From the NCBI RefSeq assembly GCF_921293095.1, contig NC_060248.1:14402744-14466743 (forward strand): a stretch of 64,000 bases of DNA, written 5' to 3'. Of the stretch, positions 34,748-46,837 are shown piece after piece. Made by a program: the position numbers and the translations under genes. The notes under the pieces are model-generated. The model made no database searches and was not told the origin of the DNA. It was given only the letters and a program-made list of their open reading frames with translations. The stretch is from Ischnura elegans (taxonomy: Eukaryota > Arthropoda > Insecta > Odonata > Coenagrionidae). Positions within the stretch are counted from its first letter, which is position 1, and every line of letters starts with the position of its first letter.

Positions 34748-37600
34748 AGAGGAGGATTAGAGGGAGATAGCGGGTAAAAGGAAGGCGCAATTCCTAAGGA
34801 TATCGAATGCGCCAACATTCTAGAGAGGAGTACTAATTACGTTCGAGCCTCGGTTCGAGGCAGGCAAATTCACCGTCACGACCTTGGTGGCTGAAAAAAG
34901 ACCGTATTTGAATTTCCCTCGTCTCATTCCAAGGATTATATACCGTTACAAAGGGAATCCATTCTCCTGCGAAGCGATAGTGGCGGCACAAACTGTTTGG
35001 ATATTTTCCCCCCATAGTACGTAAGTAAATAAGCAGCATCTGGGTAATTGTACGATTTTAGAAAGAACCAAGAGATCGAAAAAAACGAACATGAGTTTCG
35101 GCGCAATCCTCCAATATTCCAAGAGATGTGAGGGAAGATCTGTGGGAACTTATTGCCGGCATGTAATTGGATGAAGTTCTCTATGATCTCCAGCTCCTCG
35201 AGGTCTATCACGTTCCTTGTCCTCCGTGAAGGCTGAAAGCTCTATGATCGGAAATTCCGTGTATTTTTTCTGAGTTTCATATGGTTCGGGAGTCACAATG
35301 GTAGAAGCATTCTGCCAGCGCAACAGGCAGTGCAACAACGACTTTCTGGATGTCTGCAAAATTTAGAAGTTCAAAACATTTTAAACCAACCCCAAAATGG
35401 CGCTACTCATTTCACAATCCGTATAACTAGTATAACGCTTGCACGAACCGAGCCAGTCTGACACGAACGATACATCTCAATTCAACCCAATACCCACAAG
35501 AAATCAACGCCCTAAACTCACGCAACCGATCCAATATGAAGGTGTGTCCCAGCATGTGTGTAGTACACACGAACTCCCCCATTAACATAACCAACCCAGC
35601 CCACAATTACACATCCTAACATCAATTATACAAGGTATACACCTTGAAAAGTCTTATCTTCCTTAGAAATCCATCGATTAAGCGAGAGTGAAATAAAAAC
35701 AAACGCTAAAAGGGACAATTTCAAGGCAGATAATTTATAACCACTACGAGAAAAAAAAGACACGAAGACAAAAGAGAACCATATTGTTTGCTGCGCGACA
35801 TTGTACTAGAAAGCGGGATATGGATGACAGCCAAATAAGTGACACTTCAAGAGGGGATTCGGCCGTGTAAAAGGAGCAATAAGGAGACAAATGTTATTTC
35901 CTTAGAGCCCACAAAAATATGAGACTGAGCGAAAGAAAAGAGAGTAAAACAAATTGAGATGTGGTTACTATAGATAATCGCATCTGAAAGACCAAATGTA
36001 CATACGTATAGTTATGGCGCAATGGTTTGTATTAACAAAGGCCTCGTCCACTTATTTTATTTTCGATTTGGATAGGGATTGAAAAGTTAAGGGTCATGTA
36101 TTTTTCCTTTTTCCAAGCTATTCTGGTTGAAATCTCACCAGCCTTAACCCTGTCGCAGATAGGTTGATGACACCATGAAGTCATGTCGAGCGAGTTACCG
36201 TTTTCCATCAACCTCTTGGGATTGAGCAGTTCGGTATTTTTTGAACCCTTGTAAGCAATTCCTTCCCTAAATGACACGTTCTCCAGGACAGAGCAAATGA
36301 ACTACCAACCTAATGTCACCATCTACGGGAAAGGGATTTGTGTACCGGGTGATGTAAAAACTCTAATTCCTTCATCTTCTCTTCCAACCCAAAAAACTAT
36401 CGTCACGTTCAAGTGCTAATTGAAACTATTTCTCACACCATTGGCAAAAAAAGTTTCTCAGGCCCTCCACACGTAAGTAGCAGAGTGGAGCTTACAATTA
36501 CTGAGGAAGGGGTATTCGTTCATAGCACAGCAACACTCCATTGCCAAAGCTGGCTCCTTCAGTACCCTCTGGTTGTCATTCATTTTCTCATCCTTCATCT
36601 GCCCAACGTACTACCCAAGTTTACCCTCAATTACACATATTTCTAATGGCATGGCCTATCCAAAAGGTACTCTCTGATACCCAGTGCTTCAATATTCCCC
36701 TAATCTTGGTACATCTTGTTCATAGCCATACCCTAACAGTGGCAAGATGAGTATAAACTTACCTTCTGACCAATCACTCGAACCTATATAGGTTGCTCAG
36801 CCTCAGAAATGACGGTGACGTTTTCTCAGATGTGATCGGTGTAACATGTGATACACCTGATATGTAACAGCTGGTTATGGTTTTGAACCATTACAACTAA
36901 TTTTACAAGTATTTATAAGTTAATTTTTCAGCTAACTTCTTCCTTCAACCAACATTGGAGCATTTTGATAGACGAATAGGAAAGCTGCTTTTCTCAGCTG
37001 TTCCATGGGTCTCCAGTTCCCAAATTGAACAGAATCTTCAAACCCTCAAAACTTAATTCCTTGCCCTGGCCCCCTTCCCTGGTGTACCTAATTCACATGA
37101 CTTTGGATTATGTAGCCTGAGCCCAGGTCTTCCCTCACCAATCCAATTGCCCTTTCCATTTAAGCAGGAAGAGAGCCATTATTGTTCACTTCTTTCCAAG
37201 GAAAATACAACACATTTTAGAAGCACTAATCGTCTCAGTTCTTCAGTCCTAAAACCAAACCAAACTTCCCACTAAATAGAATGTAAGAATGTAAACAATT
37301 CATCAACTTAAGTACGCGAGCAATGTCCATACTTTCATTATTTGCTAGAACTTATAAATTAAAAGGTTAACTTTGTAGGAATACCACACGTTAAGATCTT
37401 CAAGGTTAATTTTGATTTTTCACATAATAGCAATGAATTTTCAAGATACTTATCAATTTTATTTCCATATTATTATCCTGTACAGTTCAAAACAAATATT
37501 TTTCAGCATTGACAAAGAGGAAGTGACAGTCATTTTCTCCATAATATACACAAGTGCCTAATCCGGTTGAGGTCCACAAGCGACCATTTCATACTCCACG
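34748..37600. other. Intergenic, no supported gene
   Basis: Minus-strand frames at 34833-35359 (for example a stretch with DLEELEIIENFIQL) look mildly protein-like but match no family I recognise and have no splice context. The rest is AT-rich without repeats that I can bound. Confidence 0.35.
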
Positions 37601-40250
37601 TGTAGCATCATCACATTCGCTCATCTCCATGACCACTCTTCACATCAAAATAATTACAATTAAACTGTACAGCCACCAACAATAGATCTATATTTGTACA
37701 CCTAAATGAACAAAATGTGAATGAAAATGTATCTATATAATTATATTTCCTACCTTTCCTGGAAATGTACACAAATGTTGACATTAAAAGTAACTGATAC
37801 AGTACAAGTAAATTATATGCATTTTGTGAAATATTTTGCCAAACATTTAAGTAATAATATGATGAGTAAGGTAAGATAAACCATAGCAACAGTCTTTGAT
37901 CACTTGCTGCACATGTATTGAAAGATTTCACTTCAAAATATGAACATTAATTCAGTGTTGCACACCAATTGATTAGAATAAGCTCAATAATTCAAAGTGT
38001 ATGTCCTTTATTATTTCAAATTTTTAGGAAAAAATAATTATAATCAACACTATTAATAATAAATTGAACTGGAATATATCTACACTTCCGCGATCTGCAT
38101 CATGAATTCATCACATATTCTGCCACAATTCAGAAGTGTTGGAACAACTCCTAGTCTTTCAGTGAAATTTCTTTGCACTTACGCACATACATTTCATTCT
38201 ACAACAGATAAAAAGCAACTGGAAAACATGGAAGTATTGTGAAACAAAACAATCACAGTGCTTGCATATTTTAATAATATACACTCACGTACACCCTCAC
38301 GAGGTGGAAATTAAGACCTGAAGAATAGTAGCTACCATCCTCCACAAAATTTCTAGATATATTCTTTATCCCGAAAATTGGAGATTAACAGACCCTGACA
38401 GCAACACTGCATTAAATGTGTGTGTTGTGTGTGTATGCACGCAAACCCGCAGGCACGCACACAAGCATTCCCATATGCACACACATCTGGACTTTGCATT
38501 CTCCCTACCTGGGTTTCCTCCATCACTATCTTGACACCACAGCAAAAATTAGAAAAAAGAATACGATGAGGGCATACTTCATTTGTTTTTTCATAGCAGT
38601 CATTCGATCCACACAGCCTATCAGCCATTACGAAGGAGCAAGTAGCTTGAAACCTTTTTTTTTTCACTTATGAATATATATGTATATATATATATTTATA
38701 AAGATGTGTATATATACATATATGCATTCATATATATATACATACACACAATAATATGTATAATTTTCCATACTATTAATAATATAACACACAACTCTAC
38801 ATAATTAGCTATCACTTTCAAAACTATTCTGGGCTTCAACTTCCCTCACAATCACGCAAACACTCTCACATAGGCCCGCACCTTCATAACCAAATTGCAC
38901 GCACACACAACATGCAGCCACACACAGACACACACCAAACCGCTTCATTCACGCACAGACACTCCATTGCAAACTTTTTTTTTCAGCTTTGGAAAGACAA
39001 CAGGAGAGGACAGAGGTGGGTGGGTGGGCAACTGTTGGTACGCAAACAGAGGAAGGGAGGGTGGGGTGATCGGCAACATTTTCCTAAGTGATCTTTACTC
39101 TGGGCAACTTGAGAACAATAATTAGTTATTAACCTGCCAGCCACAGAGGGTAAGGCAACTCGATCGTCTAAAGTGGGGGGCTGGAGAAGTGGTGCACGAC
39201 TGGGAAACAAATACAGGCCAAACCAAAACACATTATCATCACCATCTAGACGTGCATCAACCCTTTCTGCGCCTAATCTCACACGCTTCCTCTCGCCCAA
39301 GGCGCTTCATAGCCTAAACCACAAGGGCACACATTCTCTCTCTTGGGCTTTATCATTAGTTCATCGTTTCCTACGCATCCCTCCCAGCTGGTGGCGAAGG
39401 GCAGATTGATGATAATGTTGGATGAGTTGACCCATTTTACAAGGGGCGGAATCACTTCTCTCCATCGTGAATTTTTTTTCATCCTTACACACCACACACA
39501 CGTATTATAGGTTGTATATTTATATAATATTTATATATGTATATGCATAGGTAAATTTGCATGCACGCATTTAAATGCAGGCAAACCTTACATACGCATA
39601 CATATACGCATTTAATTACGATAATCATCACAATACTCTCTCTCTTTTCCAAGTGTGAACGAACGGGGGGAGAATTAGAGGAAGAAACTGCCTGGGAATG
39701 TTTTGGGAACCCCACCGAGGCACCATGGACGCCTCTGACCACCTGTCGTCCCGCTGAACCCCAGCTTCCGTCCACTGAACTCCAGAAAAAGAGACACCTG
39801 CTGGGAGATAAGACAACATCAGTTCATCTCAATTCACTCTAATCATAAATATTCAAGTGGAAAAAACCTCGTGAAATTCACAAGTATTTTTTCCACTTCA
39901 CTATTTAGCTATTTTCTACTCATACAGCAAACTCCTGATTATCCGGCTGAGTACTATCCGTGCACTACTTCGATGTTTTCTGCGATCTTTATGAAAATAA
40001 AATTGGATGCAAAAGTACCAGGATTATTGCATTTTAATGCAAGGCAACACCAGGCTTATTATTTCCAATAGAATTCCCGTCGTAAAATCAAATTATTTTA
40101 TTTACTAGCTGAAAAGTAATGTTTCAAGTTCACTTGGACGACTGTTCAAGCATTGCAGAAGACGATGAGAGGCAGGAAAAATATTCATGATTAATTTCAG
40201 GAGATTCTTCAATGTTAACCAATTGTAAATTTAAAAAAATTTAATCTAAT
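37601..40250. repeat. Microsatellite-rich intergenic stretch
   Basis: Contains TG/CA tracts near 38415-38490, an AT/TATA tract at 38670-38755, CA-rich tracts at 38895-38960 and CATA/TATA sequence at 39480-39610. Small open frames here follow the repeats, and no gene was identified. Confidence 0.6.
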
Positions 40251-42155
40251 ATCGTTAAATGTATTTTTCATATCTCAAATATGCCGTTATTGCCGTGGCC
40301 TCACATGCAGTAGAATACAGCCAAAAGGAACCAGAGATTTCGTCGCACTTCGGCACATGACGACCAGCCAAGGTCAAACTGGAGAGGAAGGGAGTCGTGG
40401 AATTGAAGGGAGTGGAAGCAGAGACAAAGGAAGTATAGATAGCATGAGTAACAAACATGCACTCGTCTACATAGAGTTTGTCATAAGCCCTGGTTTCCCT
40501 AGAACCGCTATACCATTTTTCTGAACTGATGGCGGCTGACCTTGAGCGTGCTCGAAACCCACCCACTCATCTAGCCAATCACAGAAGAGCGATAGTAGAA
40601 AGTGTGTAGGAGCCCGCAGTCTCTCTCCAAACTCCGTGCAATGCACATCGCTCTCCAGCTAGCAGTGTCTGCATCAGTGTCTAAATTGAATCTGTGGAAA
40701 CTGCACAGAGTTCTTCCGACAATCTTCCGCCGTCCCCGAAAATACTGTTATTCCCAAGGCTGGCAACGCCAGTCGGCCGGATGGAGGGGAGGGGAGCGGA
40801 AAAGGAAAGGGGATGGAGGGGAAGGGAGAGGCGGAAGGGGCAGCGCTTCTGATTGGCTACTTGCTATTTTCCACCCATCCGCCATCAGTTCGAAAAAAGG
40901 GTATAATGTGTGATCGAGTGATCGTGCACCAGTTGCCTTCACAGAGGCTCTGTTGTGTTCTAAGCATTGCAGTATGCGATCGTCCTCAGTGACCAGGGAT
41001 CCGTTCCCCCCAACAGTTGCAACCACACAACCTGCATGAGATGCAACTAAGTGGCATGGTGCCTAACTGTGCAGTAACAGCAGTCTCTGACGTCCCACAG
41101 TGGTTTTGAGGCAGTTGTGCAAACCACTTTTCTGAATCCATGATCATGCCACCACACATCAAGCAGCCACAGTTGCGTGGTTTTTGGAAACCAGGTCTTG
41201 GATGGAGAAGTAGGATCACGAGTAAAATCATGTTATCACCACTAAAAAATTAAAGTCGGGTGATGAAAGTTCTCAATGAGTCTGGGAAGCAATCTAAAAT
41301 AACCGACTAGTACATACACAATAATACATTCTTTGATTTACCTATAATACAAACATTAGCCCAGATAATCAACAGTTTGCTGTATTTAATTTTTTGCCAT
41401 GCCTCAACATTATCAGGATACAAATACAAGAAATGCACGAATACACCTGGTCAATCTGGGTGCAGTGATAGAGCAAGAAGGTGCTGGGAAGCTGTTTAAG
41501 GGGAATGGGATGGGAAAAGGCCATCAATGGGTAAATATTCACCATAATGACTTTATCACAAAATTTCCATAGAGTCTAGGGTGTTTGTCTGCCTTCTCCA
41601 AACATGACTGGCCAAGAGGGATCGAGGATTTCAGAAGAAAGTAAATGCCTAGAATCTTGAAAAATTCTTAAAAAGCCATTGTTCGGGCCGGAACAGCCTT
41701 ATGTTTTTCTTTTCTTTTAATTTGAATTTCCCTCCTTTTTTCCCACCTGCCTTGGTTTTTGTTTTTGTGATTCTTTTTCACCTATAGAGGGCTTGAGAAG
41801 CCCAGGAAGAACAGTGCATGCCTGGCACAAGGCATTCGTTCGCCTGATGTCAAGGCGAAGAGGAACGCTTTTTTTTTAATCTCGCTGAAGCTCGGGCGAG
41901 GAACAAGTGTTGGACGGACGCATAGGGTGCAGTGCAGGGTGCATTCAATTGTTCATTCAGTCATTTTTTGAAATAACTGTTCATTTCTCAAGAAATATAA
42001 ACAGAGAATTTAATTCTTCTGTCTTTTGAGCAGCGTTTACTATTTTTAAATGAAATTCTACGATAAATATTAACTTACATCTTGATTTCAGTATAAACAT
42101 CAACATGGAAATTGAAGCCGCATTAAATACATAAGTATTGATGGTAGAGCTTCAT
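40251..42155. other. Intergenic; GC-richer island without a recognised gene
   Basis: From about 40480 to 41050 the DNA is GC-richer and contains a purine tract (ggaggggaggggagcgg), which could be a promoter. No exon with a known domain follows on either strand. The rest is unremarkable. Confidence 0.3.
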
Positions 42156-42190
42156 TTCCTGGATATAGACAGTTACTTATACCACTTATT

Positions 42191-42249
42191 TTATAAGAGC
42201 GCGACCCGGGTTTCAATGAGTAATCATCATCATCAGGCGCTAATTATAA
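42191..42249 (-). ncRNA. Hammerhead-like motif, Penelope copy A
   Basis: Minus strand: TTATAA-TT-AGCGC, core CTGATGA, a weak stem II, GAAA, ACCCGGGT as a minimal stem III, cleavage-type C, then GCGCT-C-TTATAA. Stem I pairs AGCGC with GCGCT perfectly and continues as TTATAA/TTATAA across a small internal loop. Confidence 0.55.
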
Positions 42250-42285
42250 TTTGTTTATCTTGTTGTTAATCTTGTTGTTACCTAG

Positions 42286-42868
42286 TTACTTGATGAATTT
42301 TAAAACGGACGCCAGAATAGGTGAAAAGGATGGGTAGAGGTATTCATTTATAAGGGTACTATCTTGATTTTCAATAATTTTTAAAATTTCTAACTGTTCC
42401 CTTGAATCCAGTTCTCGGCGGTCGTTGCAAAAATTTAAAATATTCATTTTAAAATCGCTTCTGTGGCAGTTACATATTAAGTGCTTAGCAAAATTACTCT
42501 TTTCATCTTTATTATGTTTGTAAGCACTTAAATGTTCTTTTTTCCTAATTTCAAAACTTCTTCCTGTCTGTCCCACGTATACACCATTGCAATCGCTGCA
42601 TTTCAAAGAATATACTCCACATCTATCCAATCGGTCTATATGGTCCTTGCATTTAACGATCGGTCTCCTTAAGGTGGAATAAGGTTTAAAAGCCAAGCGG
42701 AATTTGTCCTTGGGTAAATGATGAGCCATTTTCAGAGAAAGTGCATCGAGGTACGTCACTGTGCACCACTGCTTCTTTTTATCCTCGTCCGCCGAAAACA
42801 TTTGGTCGATAGCCAATCTTCTCTGTTTTTTTAAAATCAGTCTATCTATTAAATTTTGAGAAAGAATT
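42286..42868 (-). CDS. Penelope-like GIY-YIG endonuclease ORF, copy A (partial)
   Basis: The frame starts at the inversion junction (residues NLIDRLILKKQRRLAIDQM) and ends with ...LASVLKFIK. It contains GVYSLKCSDCNGVYVGQTGR, the GIY-YIG core (G-V-Y ... Y-V-G), then FEIRKKEH with the catalytic-type Arg, and later SREQLEIL with the candidate metal-binding Glu. Cysteines at KCSDC and CNCH resemble the zinc-binding insertion of Penelope nucleases. The reverse transcriptase is missing because the copy is 5'-truncated. The open frame runs on to 42894, but the first codons belong to the other arm. Confidence 0.85.
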
Positions 42869-43707
42869 TTACCTGTGAAAGAGACTCCAACCATTGCTTA
42901 AATTATCTGGATCTTACAATCAAACTCGATAAATGCCGGCATTCCTTCTCCATTTTTCGGAAACCCTGTTATACCGATCATGTCATCCCAGCAAGTTCAA
43001 GACACCATTACTCACACAAACTTATGGCTTTTCATTCCATGATTCATCGCCTGTTAAGCATACCACTTTCCAAAGAAGACTTTAAGAAAGAAATCATCAC
43101 CATTAAACAAATTGCTTCTGCCAACGGTTATTCTCAAAATTTAATAGATAAACTGATTTTTAAAAAACAGAGAAGATTGGCTATCGACCAAATGTTCTCA
43201 GCGGACGAGGATAAAAAGAAGCGGTGGTGCACAGTGACGTACCTCGATGCACTTTCTCTGAAAATAGCTCATCATTTACCCAAGGACAAATTCGGCATGA
43301 CTTTCAAACCTTATGCCACTCCAAGGAGACTGATCGTAAAATGTAAGGATCAGATAGACCAATTGGATATATGTGGAGTATATTCATTGAAATGCAGCGA
43401 TTGCAATGGTGCATACGTGGGACAGACAGGAAGAAGTTTTGAAATCTGCAAGAAAGAACATTTAAGTGCTTACAAACATAATAAAGATGAAAAGAGTAAT
43501 TTTGCTAAGCACTTAATATGTAACTGCCACAGAAGCGATTTTAAAATGAATATTTTAAATTTTTGCAACGACCGCCGAGAACTGGATTCAAGGGAACAGT
43601 TAGAAATTTTAAAAATTATTGAAAATCAAGATAGTACCCTTATAAATGAATACCTCTACCCATCCTTTTCACCTATTCTGGCGTCCGTTTTAAAATTCAT
43701 CAAGTAA
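42869..43707 (+). CDS. Penelope-like RT thumb plus GIY-YIG ORF, copy B (partial)
   Basis: This copy extends further 5' than copy A and includes the post-RT segment LNYLDLTIKL, SIFRKPCYTD, HHYSHKLMAFHSMIHRLLSI and PLSKEDF, then the same linker and GIY-YIG domain as copy A. The nuclease core is GVYSLKCSDCNGAYVGQTGR. At the position of the catalytic Arg it reads FEICKKEH (Cys), which should disable nicking. The Glu in SREQLE is kept. The ORF ends at 43707, and its start is a truncation, not a true initiation site. Confidence 0.87.
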
Positions 43708-43743
43708 CTAGGTAACAACAAGATTAACAACAAGATAAACAAA

Positions 43744-43802
43744 TTATAATTAGCACCTGATGATGATGATTACTCATTGAAACCCGGGTCGCGCTCTTAT
43801 AA
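43744..43802 (+). ncRNA. Hammerhead-like motif, Penelope copy B
   Basis: Same layout as copy A, but stem I reads AGCAC/GCGCT with one A-C mismatch. The expected cleavage position is after C at 43790. An identical block recurs 481 bp downstream. Confidence 0.5.
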
Positions 43803-44224
43803 AATAAGTGGTATAAGTAACTGTCTATATCCAGGAAATAATGGAATACCACATAGTTAACCAAGAGTTAGTGAATTTTGGTAGAGCTTCATTCAAAATT
43901 TGACGATTCTCAGAATAAAAAGAGGAATTCAATTCAAAGTCTGCAATTCACGTGCAAGCAACAATTATCCATGTGCCAAATACATATAAGCAACCAATTA
44001 GTTGACCGCGAACCAATGCCGCAGGTAAGGTTATTAACCCCAAAAGGAACGACCGCCGAGAACTGGATTCAAGGGAACAGTTAGAAATTTTAAAAATTAT
44101 TGAAAATCAAGATAGTACCCTTATAAATGAATACCTCTACCCATCCTTTTCACCTATTCTGGCGTCCGTTTTAAAATTCATCAAGTAACTAGGTAACAAC
44201 AAGATTAACAACAAGATAAACAAA

Positions 44225-44283
44225 TTATAATTAGCACCTGATGATGATGATTACTCATTGAAACCCGGGTCGCGCTCTTATAA
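44225..44283 (+). ncRNA. Hammerhead-like motif, tandem tail copy
   Basis: Identical to the block at 43744-43802, in the second 481 bp unit; the same stem I mismatch is present. Confidence 0.5.
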
Positions 44284-45180
44284 AATAAGTGGTATAAGTA
44301 ACTGTCTATATCCAGGAAATAATGGAATACCACATAGTTAACCAAGAGTTAGTGAATTTTGGTAGAGCTTCATTCAAAATTTGACGATTCTCAGAATAAA
44401 AAGAGGAATTCAATTCAAAGTCTGCAATTCACGTGCAAGCAACAATTATCCATGTGCCAAATACATATAAGCAACCAATTAGTTGACCGCGAACCAATGC
44501 CGCAGGTAAGGTTATTAACCCCAAAAGGGGGGAGCCCAACTATCCTCGGAGACCGAGATAATAAGGAGCCCCCGCTAGAAAGGGTCGAAAAAGGTTGGTG
44601 CTGAGAGTGTGTGTTATTATCCACGAGACCCTTCTTAACGAATGTCCTGCAAAAATGCTGCATACAGAGGAGATGGGAGAGTCTCCAACATTCACTATTT
44701 TTCCACTTTTTTCTCAAAGATCTTAGCAATATCTGGGAAAAGTTGACACAGTTTATATATTATTGGCATATTTTTCAAGTTGGAATAATTAAACTGCGTA
44801 AAATTTAGATTTTAAAATTTTCTAACAAAACAATTTTTTTATAATTTTTAATATACATATTGGTTAGGATGACTTCACAACTCGGTCGAAAAAGATAATA
44901 ATCAGCTACAATGAAGTCAGATTTCACAACCCCCTTTTCCAATTGGCAATTAGTTCAAGAGATGAAGAAGTTTCCCAGTTAAATACCATTGATAGCTGCG
45001 CAGTATCAATACATATTTACTTTCTTTCCATTTCATCGCAAGCTGCAATATAATAACGTACCTCCTCCATATAATCATCTTATCTCACATTTTTTCAGGT
45101 TCTCGCCACTAAGAAATAGTTCACTTATGTCAATTATATAAAGATGGTGACATGTCTTGGGATTCACATTAGTTTTAAAG

Positions 45181-46219
45181 TAGGGATGAGTCGATTCCAC
45201 TTTTTTTCGATTCCGATTCCAATTCCGATTCCTTCAAATCGATTCCCGATTCTCCATTCCGATTCCATCGATTCTTATTCCTTCTCATAGGTGGGATATT
45301 GATTTATCAGCCGCCTTGCTATCATTAAAATTTAAGAATTGAATGGAATAAAATAACAATAGCGGTGGCTACGTTGTCGTTTGGCCGCGGTGGTTAAGCA
45401 GTAATCTAGTGTTCATTGCATCCATACATACCAGAGCAGCCTGGAGGGTGCGCGGTGGCGGCCGAATACAGCCTATCGAGTCCGCCCGGATGCTGTGGCG
45501 GCTTATGCCAAGCAAGTATCAACTTTCTCAAGAGTTGCATTGATGAAAATGGGCTAACGCGAATGTGTCTAAATTTTTATTGTTGACACAGACGCGTGTT
45601 CGTCTGTGAAAAAAAGTTAACTAAAAAAAAAACTGCTAACTGCGTGTATTTATAAGAAACTTTTTTCACAGGAAAACTCGCTCTCTGCACGTTTTTATTA
45701 TCATCAGACTTCAAACGTCATTCGAAAATAAAAAATATATATTTCGATCTATTATACGTTAAAATTGGTGGTCCAGATGAATTCTCCGATGGTGATTCAT
45801 AATCGCAATAATTTGATTTTCCGTGACTAGCGGTCAATAAAAGAACAAAAAACGCATTCCTTGCTTCCCGATACCGTAGTTAGCAATTTTTTTCCTCTGA
45901 GAGTTGCTCATGAACACGTGCCATTTCAGGGTTCGTCGGCTTGTCGCTCTTGCCGACATTTTCATGTTCCTGAGGCCAGTTAGCTGGTCTGTTTGTCGCA
46001 GCTCCCGTGTTCCGGGCGTATCCTCCGTGCTGGTAAGGCTGACACCACGGCCACTTAGGTGTGTGGCAGCCTTTATTCCCCAAGCTTATACTCTATGCTC
46101 AAAACATTTATCTTCCTGGAATCGATGGAATCGGAATCGACTTTAGGCGATCGATTCTCGATTCCGTGCCCGAGAATCGGTGGAATCGAGAATCAACATT
46201 TGGAATCGACTCATCCCTA
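45181..46219. mobile_element. hAT-type element with GATTCC arrays
   Basis: Inverted ends TAGGGATGAGTCGATTCC are identical. The flanks ttttaaag (45173-45180) and ttttagag (46220-46227) form an 8 bp duplication with one mismatch. Both subterminal regions are arrays of GATTCC/GGAATC. No transposase was found in the 1.0 kb body. Confidence 0.85.
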
Positions 46220-46837
46220 TTTTAGAGTGGAAGTGCCTACATAAACAAGACTGGCTGAATTCATTTTACAATTCAGGGAGGTTAGTAAAGTTTCAATAGA
46301 ACTCAAGAGGTAAAATTCTCATTTTATAAACAAAAAGAGTTTTCAAGATTGTAACTTGCAGGTTTTAAATTCTTGAAATCACACATTCAAAATCAGTGGA
46401 TTGCCCACTGAACATGACAGAAATAGACTATGGTTTGCAATAAACAATAAAATATGTCACGTAGCCGTTGAAAATGATTGTATCGCAATTTACTTCGTCC
46501 ACCATGCCGCAATGTAGGCCTCCACTGTGACTTTTAGGTTGCCTGTTAAATTACAGGCATTCCCAAACTTTCGCACACAATGATTTCCTAAAAACGTGTA
46601 CAAAAGTTGAACCATTGACTTCCATACTAATAAGGGCTTACGTTCCAAAAGAGTGAACTATGCATACTGATACCTAATTATTCACGGATTTTATTTTTAT
46701 TAACTGTTTAATAATAAATTAATAAAATTCCTCACATTATTTAATTTCTTTTTAAAATACACAGAAAATGTAAATAAAAGTTAAAAAAAACAAGAATCCT
46801 GTTGGGATGAACAAGAATGAAACCAAACCGTGTTTAA

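Larger units (their letters stand above)
42156..44528. mobile_element. Penelope-like element cluster: inverted pair plus tandem tail
   Basis: Two 5'-truncated Penelope copies diverge from a junction near 42868: copy A on the minus strand (42156 to about 42868) and copy B on the plus strand (about 42869 to 43850). Copy B's last 481 bp plus flank (43567-44047) is repeated at 44048-44528. Each tail carries the same hammerhead-like block. This head-to-head plus tandem arrangement is characteristic of Penelope-like retroelements. Confidence 0.85.
43567..44528. repeat. 481 bp tandem duplication
   Basis: Units 43567-44047 and 44048-44528 are essentially identical. Each contains the last part of the Penelope ORF, the hammerhead-like block and about 180 bp of flank ending ccccaaaagg. 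Confidence 0.93.

Noticed and set aside
34835-34870. tRNA B-box-like sequence (cggttcgaggc)
   Set aside because: No A box at suitable distance and no foldable acceptor stem, so not called a tRNA or SINE.
38400-39620. CA/TA tracts as a CRISPR-like or functional array
   Set aside because: Simple microsatellites in a eukaryotic genome without spacer-repeat structure.
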